The position numbers and the translations under genes are program-made. A stretch of 64,000 nt of DNA from Caulobacter sp. FWC2 (GTDB taxonomy: Bacteria > Pseudomonadota > Alphaproteobacteria > Caulobacterales > Caulobacteraceae): positions 124,001 through 188,000 of the forward strand of contig NZ_PEBF01000001.1 of the NCBI RefSeq assembly GCF_002742625.1. Direction: 5' to 3'. Below, piece by piece: positions 9,601 to 16,997 of the stretch; the first letter of the stretch is position 1, and the number at the start of each line of letters is the position of its first letter. Under the pieces are notes generated by a model that was not told where the DNA came from, did not search any database, and saw only the letters and a list, made by a program, of their open reading frames with translations.

Positions 9601-11715
9601 AACCTGGGCGCGCCGGCGAACGTGAACTTCGGCGGCGACGAGGTCGGCGGCGAGGGCCTGACCACCACGCCGATCAAGACCGTGGCCCTGTGGTCCGGCA
9701 TCGTGGAGACCGGTCTCGACGGCAAGGCGGTGATCAAGCTGCCGGCCGCCGACTTCAATGGCGAGCTGCGCATTCAGGCGGTGGCCTGGACCGACACCGC
9801 CGTCGGCTCGGCCTCCAAGCCTCTGACCGTGCGCCAGCCGGTGGTGGCCGACCTGAACCTGCCGCGCTTCCTGGCGCCGGGCGACCAGGCCTACGCCACG
9901 CTGGAGCTGCACAATGTCGAGGGCAAGCCCGGCGCCTACACCGCCGAGGCGTTCTCGACCAACGGGCTGAAGGTCGCCTTCAAGAAGGTGTTCCAGCTGA
10001 TCCTGGGCCAGCGCATCGCCGAGAAGATCCCCTTCCTGGCGCCGGATGTCACTGGCATCGGCAAGATCGGCTTCAAGGTCGCCGGCCCGGGCTTTACGAC
10101 CCAGAAGGACTATCCGATCCAGACCCGCCTGGGCTGGGGCGATATCGTCCGCACGACGACCGAAGTCCAGAAGCCGGGCGAGAGCTTCACGCCCTCGTAC
10201 CAACTGCTGTCGGGCCTGGCGGCGGGCGACGTGACGATGCAGGTCAGCTACTCGCCGATCCGGGGTTTCGACCCCTCGGCGATCGCCGTGGCGCTGCAGC
10301 GCTATCCGTACGGCTGCACCGAGCAACTGGTCTCGACGGCCTATCCGCTGCTCTACGCCCAGACCTTCTCCAATGATCCGAAGCTGAAGCGCACGCCGGC
10401 GGCCCTGGCCGGCGCGGTGGGCAAGCTGCTGGATCGCCAGACCCTGGACGGCGCCTTCGGCCTGTGGCGGGTCGGCGACGGCGAGGCGGATCCGTGGCTC
10501 GGCGCCTATGTCGTCGACTTCCTGCTGGAGGCCAAGGCCCAAGGCGTGGCCGTGCCGGACAACGCCATCGACAAGGCGGTCGGCGCCATGCGTCAGGTCA
10601 GCCGGCCCGAGGGCTTCTCGTCGGTCGCCTACCGCATGGAATATCCGGGCTGGTGGGCGAGCAACGAGGACGCCTCGAAGAAGGCTACGGAGCGCATGCG
10701 CCGCCGCGCCTCGGCCTACGCCCTCTATGTGATGGCCAAGGCCGGCAAGGGCGATCTGGCCCGCCTGCGCTGGTGGCATGACGTGCAGATGAAGGACGAG
10801 GCCCAGCCGATCGCCAAGGCCTATGTGGCGGCCGGTCTGGCCCGGATGGGCGACAACGCCCGCGCCCGCTCGGCGATGCGCCAGGCGGTGTCGAGCCTCG
10901 GCTACAAGGACGAGCAGGACTGGTACCAGACGCCGCTGCGCGACACGGCCGTGTTGACCGCACTGGCCGCCGAGTCCGGCATGATGGACGTCGCCCGCCA
11001 GCTGCAAGGCCGGCTGGAGAACGTCAGCAAGGATCCGGACGCCCTGAACACCCAGGAGCAGGCGGCGCTGCTGCACGCGGCCAACGCCCTGATCCAGGCC
11101 TCGGGTCCGATGTCGATCAATGCGACGGGCGCCAACGCCTTGCCGCCCGCCGGCGGCGCGCCGCGCTGGGCGGTCGGCAAGCTGGCCGACGCCCACTTCG
11201 TCAACGCCGGCAAGGGCGCGATCTGGCGGACGGTCAGCGTTCGCGGCACGCCGGTCGCCGCGCCGGGCGCGAACGCGGACGGCCTGTCGGTGTCCAAGCG
11301 TCTGCTGTCGATGGGCGGCGGCGCGATCGATCCGGCGACCATTCGCCAAGGCGACCGGATCATCGTGCTGGTCTCTGGCCGCTCGATGCAGGCCCGCTCG
11401 ACCGCCCTGGTGGTCGACGACGCCCTGCCGGCCGGCTTCGAGATCGAGACCACGCTGGGCGCCGACGACGCCCAGAACGGTCCTTTCAAGTTCCTCGGCG
11501 AGCTGACCGCCGCCGACGTCCAGGAAAGCCGCGACGACCGCTTCATCGCCGCGCTGGACCTGGAAGGGAACAAGAGCTTCGCCCTGGCCTATGTGGCCCG
11601 GGCCGTGACGCCGGGGAGCTTCTTCCTGCCCGGCGCCGTGGCCAAGGACATGTACCGCCCGGCGGTCAATGCGCGGTCGGAAGCCTCGCGCGCGACGATC
11701 GCGCCGGGGCCGTGA
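6649..11715 (+). CDS. Bacterial alpha-2-macroglobulin (YfhM-like)
   Basis: This very long protein (1,688 residues) is a periplasmic protease trap anchored to the inner membrane. A membrane segment spans about residues 42-68 (GPVAIAVAGALVVGFGGGFAVG). MG-type domains fill the first two thirds, with DRGIYRPGETVHL near residue 462 as a clear landmark. The thioester motif CTEQ lies at residues 1223-1226, so the protein should react covalently with attacking proteases. PbpC follows on the same strand; yfhM-pbpC pairing is widely conserved and suggests joint protection and repair of the envelope. No lipobox is visible, so the anchor is a transmembrane helix rather than a lipid. Confidence 0.93.
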   Translation: MSTDETPPEGGPDIQGAPRNTWRDRWDGFRQTVSDRWPSALKGPVAIAVAGALVVGFGGGFAVGKAGMFFGGGKTASATAVKGEAWSLFGKPRGANAPRRGIPKPDGFAVWQTRVDSSGPDPLACIRMSKDLDPSKSYADFVLVSPDLGRQPSVRVKGDELCLGGVGFTDHRITLLKGLPAKGGDTLTANADVDFTFGEKPPYVGFAGDGVILPREESDGVGIETINVQALAIEVWRVPDRNLVRKSITAPDPTGEGDWAGDYGEDSVGDDGRQVWKGTIQVAGGATGQKATTVFPLGAVLKEMKAGAFVIKARDASGGRDPDDSENNPAQARRWIVFTDMALLAYDGSESLDVVVRSLKSAKTLAGVTVNLVAADGEPLAEAKSDADGRVRFLRPLLKGQGAERAKMVMAYGPQGDLAVLDLDRSPVDLSKQGVGGRTEGGVDGRSVAADIDGYLYADRGIYRPGETVHLTAMVRDRMAKAVSDRKGEVIVKRPSGVEFKRYPFSQANVGAVLADIALPRSAPRGRWTAELHIEGIETATGSLSFSVEDFAPQRLAVTATGQDSVAVGAGEARKVDVSARFLYGAPGAGLQTQGEARLRADTDPFPAYKGYEWGDQSKPFDEKYLDLGSTVTDGEGRAILSVATTDAGDTAQPLVASVTASVFEPGGRPVREGLELKVRPKAIYYGVKVDQGEAGKGDPPVSLDIIAVNAAGQRIGATATYTLVAERWDYDWFQQNGRWQWRRSSRDAIVAKAQVNIGAGSPAKFTRRLGWGDYRLEVEGADGARTVTRFSAGWGAPAREGEAPDVVRVSAGTQTYSQGDTVEITLKPPYAGEAQIAVATDRLIDLKTVSVGENGTTVRLKTSAAWGGGAYVMVSVIQPRDPVASPKPRRALGLVYVPIDPKNRKLTVDLGTPTKIDSKAPVEIPVKVSGLGFGQKAKVTIAAVDEGILRLTHQDSPDPVKWYFGKRALTLNYRDDYGRLLDPNLGAPANVNFGGDEVGGEGLTTTPIKTVALWSGIVETGLDGKAVIKLPAADFNGELRIQAVAWTDTAVGSASKPLTVRQPVVADLNLPRFLAPGDQAYATLELHNVEGKPGAYTAEAFSTNGLKVAFKKVFQLILGQRIAEKIPFLAPDVTGIGKIGFKVAGPGFTTQKDYPIQTRLGWGDIVRTTTEVQKPGESFTPSYQLLSGLAAGDVTMQVSYSPIRGFDPSAIAVALQRYPYGCTEQLVSTAYPLLYAQTFSNDPKLKRTPAALAGAVGKLLDRQTLDGAFGLWRVGDGEADPWLGAYVVDFLLEAKAQGVAVPDNAIDKAVGAMRQVSRPEGFSSVAYRMEYPGWWASNEDASKKATERMRRRASAYALYVMAKAGKGDLARLRWWHDVQMKDEAQPIAKAYVAAGLARMGDNARARSAMRQAVSSLGYKDEQDWYQTPLRDTAVLTALAAESGMMDVARQLQGRLENVSKDPDALNTQEQAALLHAANALIQASGPMSINATGANALPPAGGAPRWAVGKLADAHFVNAGKGAIWRTVSVRGTPVAAPGANADGLSVSKRLLSMGGGAIDPATIRQGDRIIVLVSGRSMQARSTALVVDDALPAGFEIETTLGADDAQNGPFKFLGELTAADVQESRDDRFIAALDLEGNKSFALAYVARAVTPGSFFLPGAVAKDMYRPAVNARSEASRATIAPGP

Positions 11716-11726
11716 TGATCGTGAGT

Positions 11727-11862
11727 TCTCCCTTCCCCCTGGATGGGGGAAGGGCGGGGTTGGGGGTGACAGCGCGTCAGGATAAGGCGCGTCGTTGATG
11801 CCGTCAGACTCCGTAGCCACCCCCACCCCCGACCCCTCCCCCATCCAGGGGGAGGGGAGGGT
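11727..11862. repeat. GC-rich mirror repeat pair between yfhM-like gene and pbpC
   Basis: The left arm (about 11727-11770, CCTTCCCCCTGGATGGGGGA core) and right arm (about 11818-11862, CTCCCCCATCCAGGGGGAGG core) are inverted copies of one element. The same paired arrangement recurs near 49842-49967 and 51944-52075. The right arm here lies inside the pbpC reading frame and encodes the N-terminal TPTPDPSPIQGEG. Confidence 0.85.
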
Positions 11863-13894
11863 TCGGCTGATCACCAAGGTCCTCGTCGCTGTCCTCGCCG
11901 CCGAGGTCGTCCTCGCCACCCTCAGCGCCGTGTTCCCGCCGGACATGACGCGCGCGAAGCACTCCTCGCCGGTCACCCTGGACCGCCGCGGAGCCTGGCT
12001 GCGGGCCCTGCCGGTCGAGGACGGCCGCTGGCGGATCCGCGCCGACCTCTCGCGCACCGACCCGACCTTCCAGAAGCGTCTGATCCGCACCGAGGACGCG
12101 CGGTTCTGGTGGCACCTGGGCGTCGACCCGCTGTCGCTGGCGCGCGCCGTCGGCTCGGCGGTGGTGCATGGCCGGGTCAGTTCCGGCGCCTCGACCCTGA
12201 CCATGCAGACCGCGCGCCTGCTGGAGCCGCGCCCGCGCAATCTGGGCTCGAAGCTGATCGAGATGGTCCGCGCCGTTCAGTTGGAGTCGCGGCTGTCCAA
12301 GCGCGAGATCCTGGCGCTTTACCTGACCCTGGCGCCCTATGGCGGCAACCTGGAGGGCGCGCGGGCGGCCAGCCTCAGCTATTTCGGCCACGAGCCGTCC
12401 AGCCTGACCGACGGCGAGCAGGCCCTGCTGATCGCCCTGCCGCAATCGCCCGAGGCGCGCCGTCCCGACCGTCGTCCCGACGCCGCCAAGGCTGCTAGGC
12501 GCGCCGTACTCAACAAGCTCATTCGGTCCCGCACGATCACGGAAGCCGCCGCCTTCGAGGCCGAGAACGAGCCCCTGCCGCGCCGCGCGCCGTTCCCGAC
12601 CCTGGCCTGGCATGCGGCTGGCGAGCTGGCCCGCAACGCGCCGCAGGGCCAGGCCAGCGTGGTCTCGACCCTCGACGCCGACCTGCAGTCGCGGCTGGAG
12701 CCGATGGTCGCCGCCGTGGCGGGCGCGCAAGGTCCGGACGCCACCGCCGCCGTCCTGGTGGTCGAGATCAAGGGCCGCGCCGTCCGCGCCGCCGTTGGCT
12801 CGGCCGGCCGCGACCGGGCCGGCGGCTGGGTTGACATGACCCGCGCCCTGCGCTCGCCGGGCTCGGCCCTGAAGCCGTTCATCTACGCCATGGCCATGGA
12901 CGACGGCCTGGTCGCGCCCGACACCCAGTTGCAGGACAACGCCACCCGCTTCGCCGACTACCAGCCCGAGAACTTCGACCGCGTGTTCCACGACAAGGTC
13001 ACGGTGCGTGAGGCCCTGGCCCACTCGCTGAACGTCCCCGCCGTCGCCACCCTTGAGAAGCTGGGACCCGAGGCCTTCGCCGGCCGCATCGAGGCCGCCG
13101 GCGCGCATCTGGCGCGTCCCAAGGCGCAGCTGAAGGAGGCGGGCCTGGCCCTGGCGCTGGGCGGCGAAGGCATCACCTGGCGGGATCTCGTCATGCTCTA
13201 TGCCGCGCTCGGCGACGGCGGCATCGCCAAGCCGCTGGCCTGGACCGAGGAGGAGGCCAAGGTCCGAGAGCGCTCGGCCGGCACGCGGATGGTTCGGCCG
13301 GAAGCTGCGCGGCAGGTGCTGGACATCCTGCGCGAGGCCCCGGCCCCGCGCGGCCGCGCGCCCTCGGCCTTGACCCGGGGCGGCCCGTCGATGGCCTTCA
13401 AGACCGGCACCTCCTACGGCTTCCGCGACGCGGTGGCGGCCGGGGTGGTCGGCGGCTATGCGATCCTGGTCTGGACGGGTCGGGCCGACGGGGGCGCGCG
13501 CGGCGGACTGACCGGGCGAGACGCGGCCTTGCCGCTGCTGTTCGATGTCGCCGACGCCATCGGAACCCAGTCCTCGGCCCCGCGCCCGATCGCGCCGAAG
13601 CTGGCGCCGCTGGCCTTGCAGAAACTTCGCGCCGCCGACGAAGGCCCGCGCCTGATCTTCCCGCCCGACGGGGCGTCGGTGCAGGTCGATGCGTTCAACG
13701 CCAAGGCGCGCGGCCTGGTGCTGGCCGCCGAGGGCGAGGGCCTGACCTGGTATGTGGAAGGCCGGCCGCTGGACCTGGATCCGGTCAGCGGCCGCGCGAT
13801 CTGGAAGCCGGCCGCGCCGGGCTTCTACAAACTGTCGGTGGTCGACGCACAGGGCCGCAAGGCCCAGGCGCGGGTGCGGATCAGGGGCGGTTAG
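11798..13894 (+). CDS. pbpC: Penicillin-binding protein 1C
   Basis: This bifunctional peptidoglycan synthase of about 698 residues acts at the outer face of the inner membrane. One membrane helix (LITKVLVAVLAAEVVLATL) precedes a glycosyltransferase domain (EDARFWWHLGVD, then SGASTLTMQTARLL). The transpeptidase domain has SxxK (SALK at about 356-359), SLN and KTGTS; a BiPBP_C domain ends the protein. It follows the alpha-2-macroglobulin gene. The start is unclear: the ATG at 11798 forces translation through a dispersed repeat that gives a TPTPDPSPIQGEG leader; the next codons before the helix offer no good ATG or GTG. Confidence 0.93.
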   Translation: MPSDSVATPTPDPSPIQGEGRVRLITKVLVAVLAAEVVLATLSAVFPPDMTRAKHSSPVTLDRRGAWLRALPVEDGRWRIRADLSRTDPTFQKRLIRTEDARFWWHLGVDPLSLARAVGSAVVHGRVSSGASTLTMQTARLLEPRPRNLGSKLIEMVRAVQLESRLSKREILALYLTLAPYGGNLEGARAASLSYFGHEPSSLTDGEQALLIALPQSPEARRPDRRPDAAKAARRAVLNKLIRSRTITEAAAFEAENEPLPRRAPFPTLAWHAAGELARNAPQGQASVVSTLDADLQSRLEPMVAAVAGAQGPDATAAVLVVEIKGRAVRAAVGSAGRDRAGGWVDMTRALRSPGSALKPFIYAMAMDDGLVAPDTQLQDNATRFADYQPENFDRVFHDKVTVREALAHSLNVPAVATLEKLGPEAFAGRIEAAGAHLARPKAQLKEAGLALALGGEGITWRDLVMLYAALGDGGIAKPLAWTEEEAKVRERSAGTRMVRPEAARQVLDILREAPAPRGRAPSALTRGGPSMAFKTGTSYGFRDAVAAGVVGGYAILVWTGRADGGARGGLTGRDAALPLLFDVADAIGTQSSAPRPIAPKLAPLALQKLRAADEGPRLIFPPDGASVQVDAFNAKARGLVLAAEGEGLTWYVEGRPLDLDPVSGRAIWKPAAPGFYKLSVVDAQGRKAQARVRIRGG

Positions 13895-13941
13895 AGCCTG
13901 CCCGTTTTGGATGTCTTCATCCAAAACGGACAAGCAGGCTC
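13894..13941. terminator. Bidirectional terminator between pbpC and carbonic anhydrase
   Basis: CCGTTTTGGATG (13902-13913) and CATCCAAAACGG (13918-13929) form a perfect 12-bp stem with a four-base loop. Outer arms GAGCCTG and CAGGCTC extend it. It lies between convergent stops. Confidence 0.8.
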
Positions 13942-13942
13942 G

Positions 13943-14575
13943 TCAGGAGCGGTTAGAGTCCGCCATCATCCGCTCATAGTCCGCCAGGCTGCGGATGCCG
14001 ATGTTGAGATCGTTCACCAGGCCGTCGTGCAACGAATAGACCCAGCCGTGCACGGCCAGGTCCTGACCCCGGGCCCAGGCGTCCTGGACGAACACGTCGG
14101 CGGCCACGTTGCGGACCTGGCGGGCGACGTTCAGCTCGGTCAGGCGATCAAGCATGGCGCGCTTCTCGGGGATCGCCTCCAGCTCGTGCTTGTGTTCGGC
14201 GTGGACCTCGCGGATCGGGTGCAGCCAGTGGTCAACGAGGCCCCGGCGCTGGCCGTCGATGGCCGCCGCCACGCCGCCGCAGCCATAGTGGCCGACGACC
14301 ATCACGTGCTTGACCTTCAGCACCTCGACCGCGAACTGCAGCACGGACAGGTAGTTGGCGTCCTGGGGCGGGGCCAGGTTGGCGACGTTGCGGTGGACGA
14401 ACAGCTCGCCCGGATCCAGGCCGACGATCTCGTTGGCCGGCACGCGGCTGTCGCTGCAGCCGATCCATAGATATTCCGGGCTCTGCTGGCCTTCCAGGCG
14501 CTTGAAGAAGTCGGGGTCGACCTCCGTCTTGCGTTCCGACCAGGCGGCGTTGTTGGCTTTCAGGTCTTCAAGCAT
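13943..14575 (-). CDS. can: Beta-class carbonic anhydrase, cytoplasmic
   Basis: This 210-residue enzyme interconverts CO2 and bicarbonate. The zinc-site residues are C40 and D42 in WIGCSDSR, H96 and C99 in GHYGCGG. Length and lack of a signal peptide match the cytoplasmic Can type. It is the last gene of a three-gene unit read leftward after the FAH-family hydrolase and maleylacetoacetate isomerase; its start codon directly abuts the stop of the isomerase gene, so translation is probably coupled. Confidence 0.93.
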   Translation of the reverse strand: MLEDLKANNAAWSERKTEVDPDFFKRLEGQQSPEYLWIGCSDSRVPANEIVGLDPGELFVHRNVANLAPPQDANYLSVLQFAVEVLKVKHVMVVGHYGCGGVAAAIDGQRRGLVDHWLHPIREVHAEHKHELEAIPEKRAMLDRLTELNVARQVRNVAADVFVQDAWARGQDLAVHGWVYSLHDGLVNDLNIGIRSLADYERMMADSNRS

Positions 14576-15208
14576 CTAACGCTCCGGATGGTGGTCGGGG
14601 TGAGCGGCTTCGATGGCCGGGTGCCTGGCCGCGCGGGCGGCGGCGGCGGCGATCGAAGGGAAGGGCGACAGGTCGACGTTGAAGCGGCCGGCATTGAACA
14701 CCTGGGGCACCAGCAGGCAGTCGACCAGGCCGGGGGCGTCGCCATAGGCGAAGCCGCCCGAGTGCTTGGCGACCATCGGCTCCAGGGCCCGGAAGCCGTC
14801 GCTGATCCAGCGGGCCGCCCAGGCGTTGCGGTCGGTCTCGCCGATCTCCAGGGCGGTCAGCTGGCGCAGGATGCGCAGGTTGTTCAGAGGATGGATGTCG
14901 CAGGCGATGATCTCGGCCATGCCGCGAACGATGGCCCGCTCATAGGCGGTATGCGGCAAGAGGGCGGGCTCGGGCGACACCTCGTCCAGCCATTCCAGGA
15001 TGGCCAGGCTCTGGGTCAGCGGCCGGCCGTCGACCTCCAGGGTCGGGACCAGTTCCTGAGCATTGAGCGCTCGATAGGCGTCCTCGTGATGGGCGTTGGC
15101 CACCAGGTCGACGGGGCGCAGGTCGTAGGCAAGGCCCTTCAGGTTCAGGCCGATGCGCACCCGATAGGGCGCGCTGGCGCGCTTGGCGCTGTGCAGGACC
15201 AGCTTCAC
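14576..15208 (-). CDS. maiA: Maleylacetoacetate isomerase / zeta-class glutathione S-transferase
   Basis: The 210-residue protein has a thioredoxin-like N-terminal domain (YRVRIGLNLKGL) and an all-helical C-terminal domain with NNLRILRQL and a HPDHHPE tail, both typical of zeta GSTs that isomerise maleylacetoacetate in tyrosine breakdown. The active-site segment usually reads SSCSYRVR; here it is RASAPYRVR, with the Ser-Ser-Cys replaced, so glutathione activation may differ. It sits 10 bases after a fumarylacetoacetate-hydrolase-family gene, which supports a shared ring-cleavage pathway (tyrosine or gentisate). Confidence 0.85.
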   Translation of the reverse strand: MKLVLHSAKRASAPYRVRIGLNLKGLAYDLRPVDLVANAHHEDAYRALNAQELVPTLEVDGRPLTQSLAILEWLDEVSPEPALLPHTAYERAIVRGMAEIIACDIHPLNNLRILRQLTALEIGETDRNAWAARWISDGFRALEPMVAKHSGGFAYGDAPGLVDCLLVPQVFNAGRFNVDLSPFPSIAAAAARAARHPAIEAAHPDHHPER

Positions 15209-15217
15209 TTAAAGCTC

Positions 15218-15898
15218 CTAGACGAGCGCGAATTCAAGGCGGCCGACGCCTTCGACCTCGCCGACGACCGTGTCGCCGCGCGCGATGGCCCCGACGCCTT
15301 CTGGGGTGCCGGTGAAGATCAGGTCGCCGGCGGCCAGGGTCCACAGTTCGCTGGCCTTGGCGATGACTTCGCCGACATTCCAGATCATGTCGCCGACCTC
15401 GCCGCGCTGGCGTTCCTGGCCATTGACCGACAGGGTGACGGCGGCCTCTGGCGGCGGAGTATCCATCACCCGGATGGCGGTGATCGGGGCGCTTTCGTCA
15501 AAGGCCTTGCCGGCCTCCCAGGGTTGGCCCTTGGCCTTGGCCGCGCCCTGCAGGTCGCGGCGGGTCAGGTCGACGCCGACCGCGTAGCCGAACACGGTCT
15601 CCATCGCCTGCTCGACCGAGAGATTGGCGCCGCCGCTCTTCAGGGCCACGACCAGTTCGATCTCGTGATGCAGGTCGCTGGTCGCCGGCGGATAGGCGAT
15701 CTGGCCCTTCAGCGGCGCAACGGCGTCTGCGGGCTTGCTGAAGAAGAACGGCGGATCGCGGGTGTCGGCGCCCATCTCACGGGCGTGGGCGGCGTAGTTG
15801 CGGCCGACACAGAGGATCCGGCGGACCGGAAACACCGAATCCTGTCCCTCCACCGGGACCGTCGGGATGGCGTGCGGGGCAAAGGCATAGGTCGTCAT
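15218..15898 (-). CDS. Fumarylacetoacetate hydrolase family protein (FAHD1/fumarylpyruvate hydrolase-like)
   Basis: The 226-residue protein has the compact FAH fold. CVGRNYAAHAREMG, PPFFFSKPADAV, the metal-binding HHEIELVVAL and LIFTGTPEGVGAI are all present. Short members of this family hydrolyse fumarylpyruvate or act as oxaloacetate decarboxylase/acylpyruvase. With the downstream isomerase, a route for maleylpyruvate or maleylacetoacetate breakdown is likely, but the exact substrate cannot be told. It is the first gene of the unit, and the divergent region of about 200 bases before the ABC genes should hold its promoter. Confidence 0.85.
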   Translation of the reverse strand: MTTYAFAPHAIPTVPVEGQDSVFPVRRILCVGRNYAAHAREMGADTRDPPFFFSKPADAVAPLKGQIAYPPATSDLHHEIELVVALKSGGANLSVEQAMETVFGYAVGVDLTRRDLQGAAKAKGQPWEAGKAFDESAPITAIRVMDTPPPEAAVTLSVNGQERQRGEVGDMIWNVGEVIAKASELWTLAAGDLIFTGTPEGVGAIARGDTVVGEVEGVGRLEFALV

Positions 15899-16104
15899 GG
15901 CGCCTCGTTTAGACCCAAAAGCCGCTGGCCAAAACCCCTCCGCGGCTCAAACGGCCTCGGCCAGACCCAACAGCCGCAAAGTGGCCGCTGTCCAGAAATC
16001 CTGCGGTTGAAGTCTTGGCCTAAACGTTCTTTCACTTGCCCCCATCGTCGCCGTCGAGTCATGTCGCGAAGGGCTAGTGGGCGCGTTTATATTCGGGGGC
16101 CGTT

Positions 16105-16983
16105 ATGCTGATCATCGAGAACCTGACCCATGTCTATGGCAACGGCGTCCGCGCCCTGGACGAGGTCAGCCTGACGATTCCGCGCGGCATGTACGGCCTG
16201 CTGGGCCCGAACGGCGCCGGCAAATCGACCCTGATGCGCACCATCGCCACCCTGCAGGCCCCGACCTCGGGCCATATCCGCTTCGGCGACATCGACGTGC
16301 TCAAGAACCCTGAAGAGCTGCGCAAGACGCTGGGCTACCTGCCGCAGGACTTCGGCGTCTATCCGCGGGTCTCGGCCTACGACATGCTCGACCACATGGC
16401 GGTGCTGAAGGGCATTGCCGGCGCCAAGGCGCGCAAGGAGACGGTCGAGAACCTGCTGAACCAGGTCAATCTGTGGAATGTCCGCAAGAAGGCCATCGCC
16501 GGGTTCTCGGGCGGCATGCGCCAGCGCTTCGGCATCGCCCAGGCCCTGATCGGTGATCCGCGCCTGATCATCGTCGACGAGCCCACGGCCGGCCTCGACC
16601 CTGAGGAGCGCAACCGCTTCCTGAACCTGCTGGCCGAGATCGGCGAGAACGTGGTGGTGATCCTGTCGACGCACATCGTCGAGGACGTCTCCGACCTCTG
16701 CCCGGCCATGGCCATCATCTGCGACGGCCGCATCGTCACCGAGGGCGCTCCAGCCGACCTCGTGTCCAAGCTGAAGGGGCGGATCTGGAAGAAGATCATC
16801 GACAAGACCGAGCTGGAGGCCGCCAAGGCCCAGTACAAGGTCATCTCCACGCGCCTGCTGGCCGGCCGCACGGTCATCCACATCCTGTCGGAGGATAATC
16901 CGGGCAATGGCTTCACGCCGGTCGAGGGCGGGCTGGAGGATGTCTACTTCTCCACCCTCTCGACCACCCGGCGGGCGGCCTGA
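16105..16983 (+). CDS. ABC transporter ATP-binding protein
   Basis: This 292-residue ATPase has Walker A GPNGAGKST near residue 36, the Q-loop YLPQDFGVYP, the signature FSGGMRQR, Walker B LIIVDEPTAGLDP and the switch His in STHIVED. It should power the membrane protein encoded 14 bases downstream, whose permease is fused to an M1 peptidase. The export or import cargo is unknown. Confidence 0.92.
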   Translation: MLIIENLTHVYGNGVRALDEVSLTIPRGMYGLLGPNGAGKSTLMRTIATLQAPTSGHIRFGDIDVLKNPEELRKTLGYLPQDFGVYPRVSAYDMLDHMAVLKGIAGAKARKETVENLLNQVNLWNVRKKAIAGFSGGMRQRFGIAQALIGDPRLIIVDEPTAGLDPEERNRFLNLLAEIGENVVVILSTHIVEDVSDLCPAMAIICDGRIVTEGAPADLVSKLKGRIWKKIIDKTELEAAKAQYKVISTRLLAGRTVIHILSEDNPGNGFTPVEGGLEDVYFSTLSTTRRAA

Positions 16984-16997
16984 CGGGAGGCGGCGGC

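Noticed and set aside
7090-12240. A 1,716-codon open frame on the minus strand
   Set aside because: It is antisense to the alpha-2-macroglobulin gene, has low-complexity composition typical of a high-GC shadow frame, no domain I recognise, and opposes a clear real gene.
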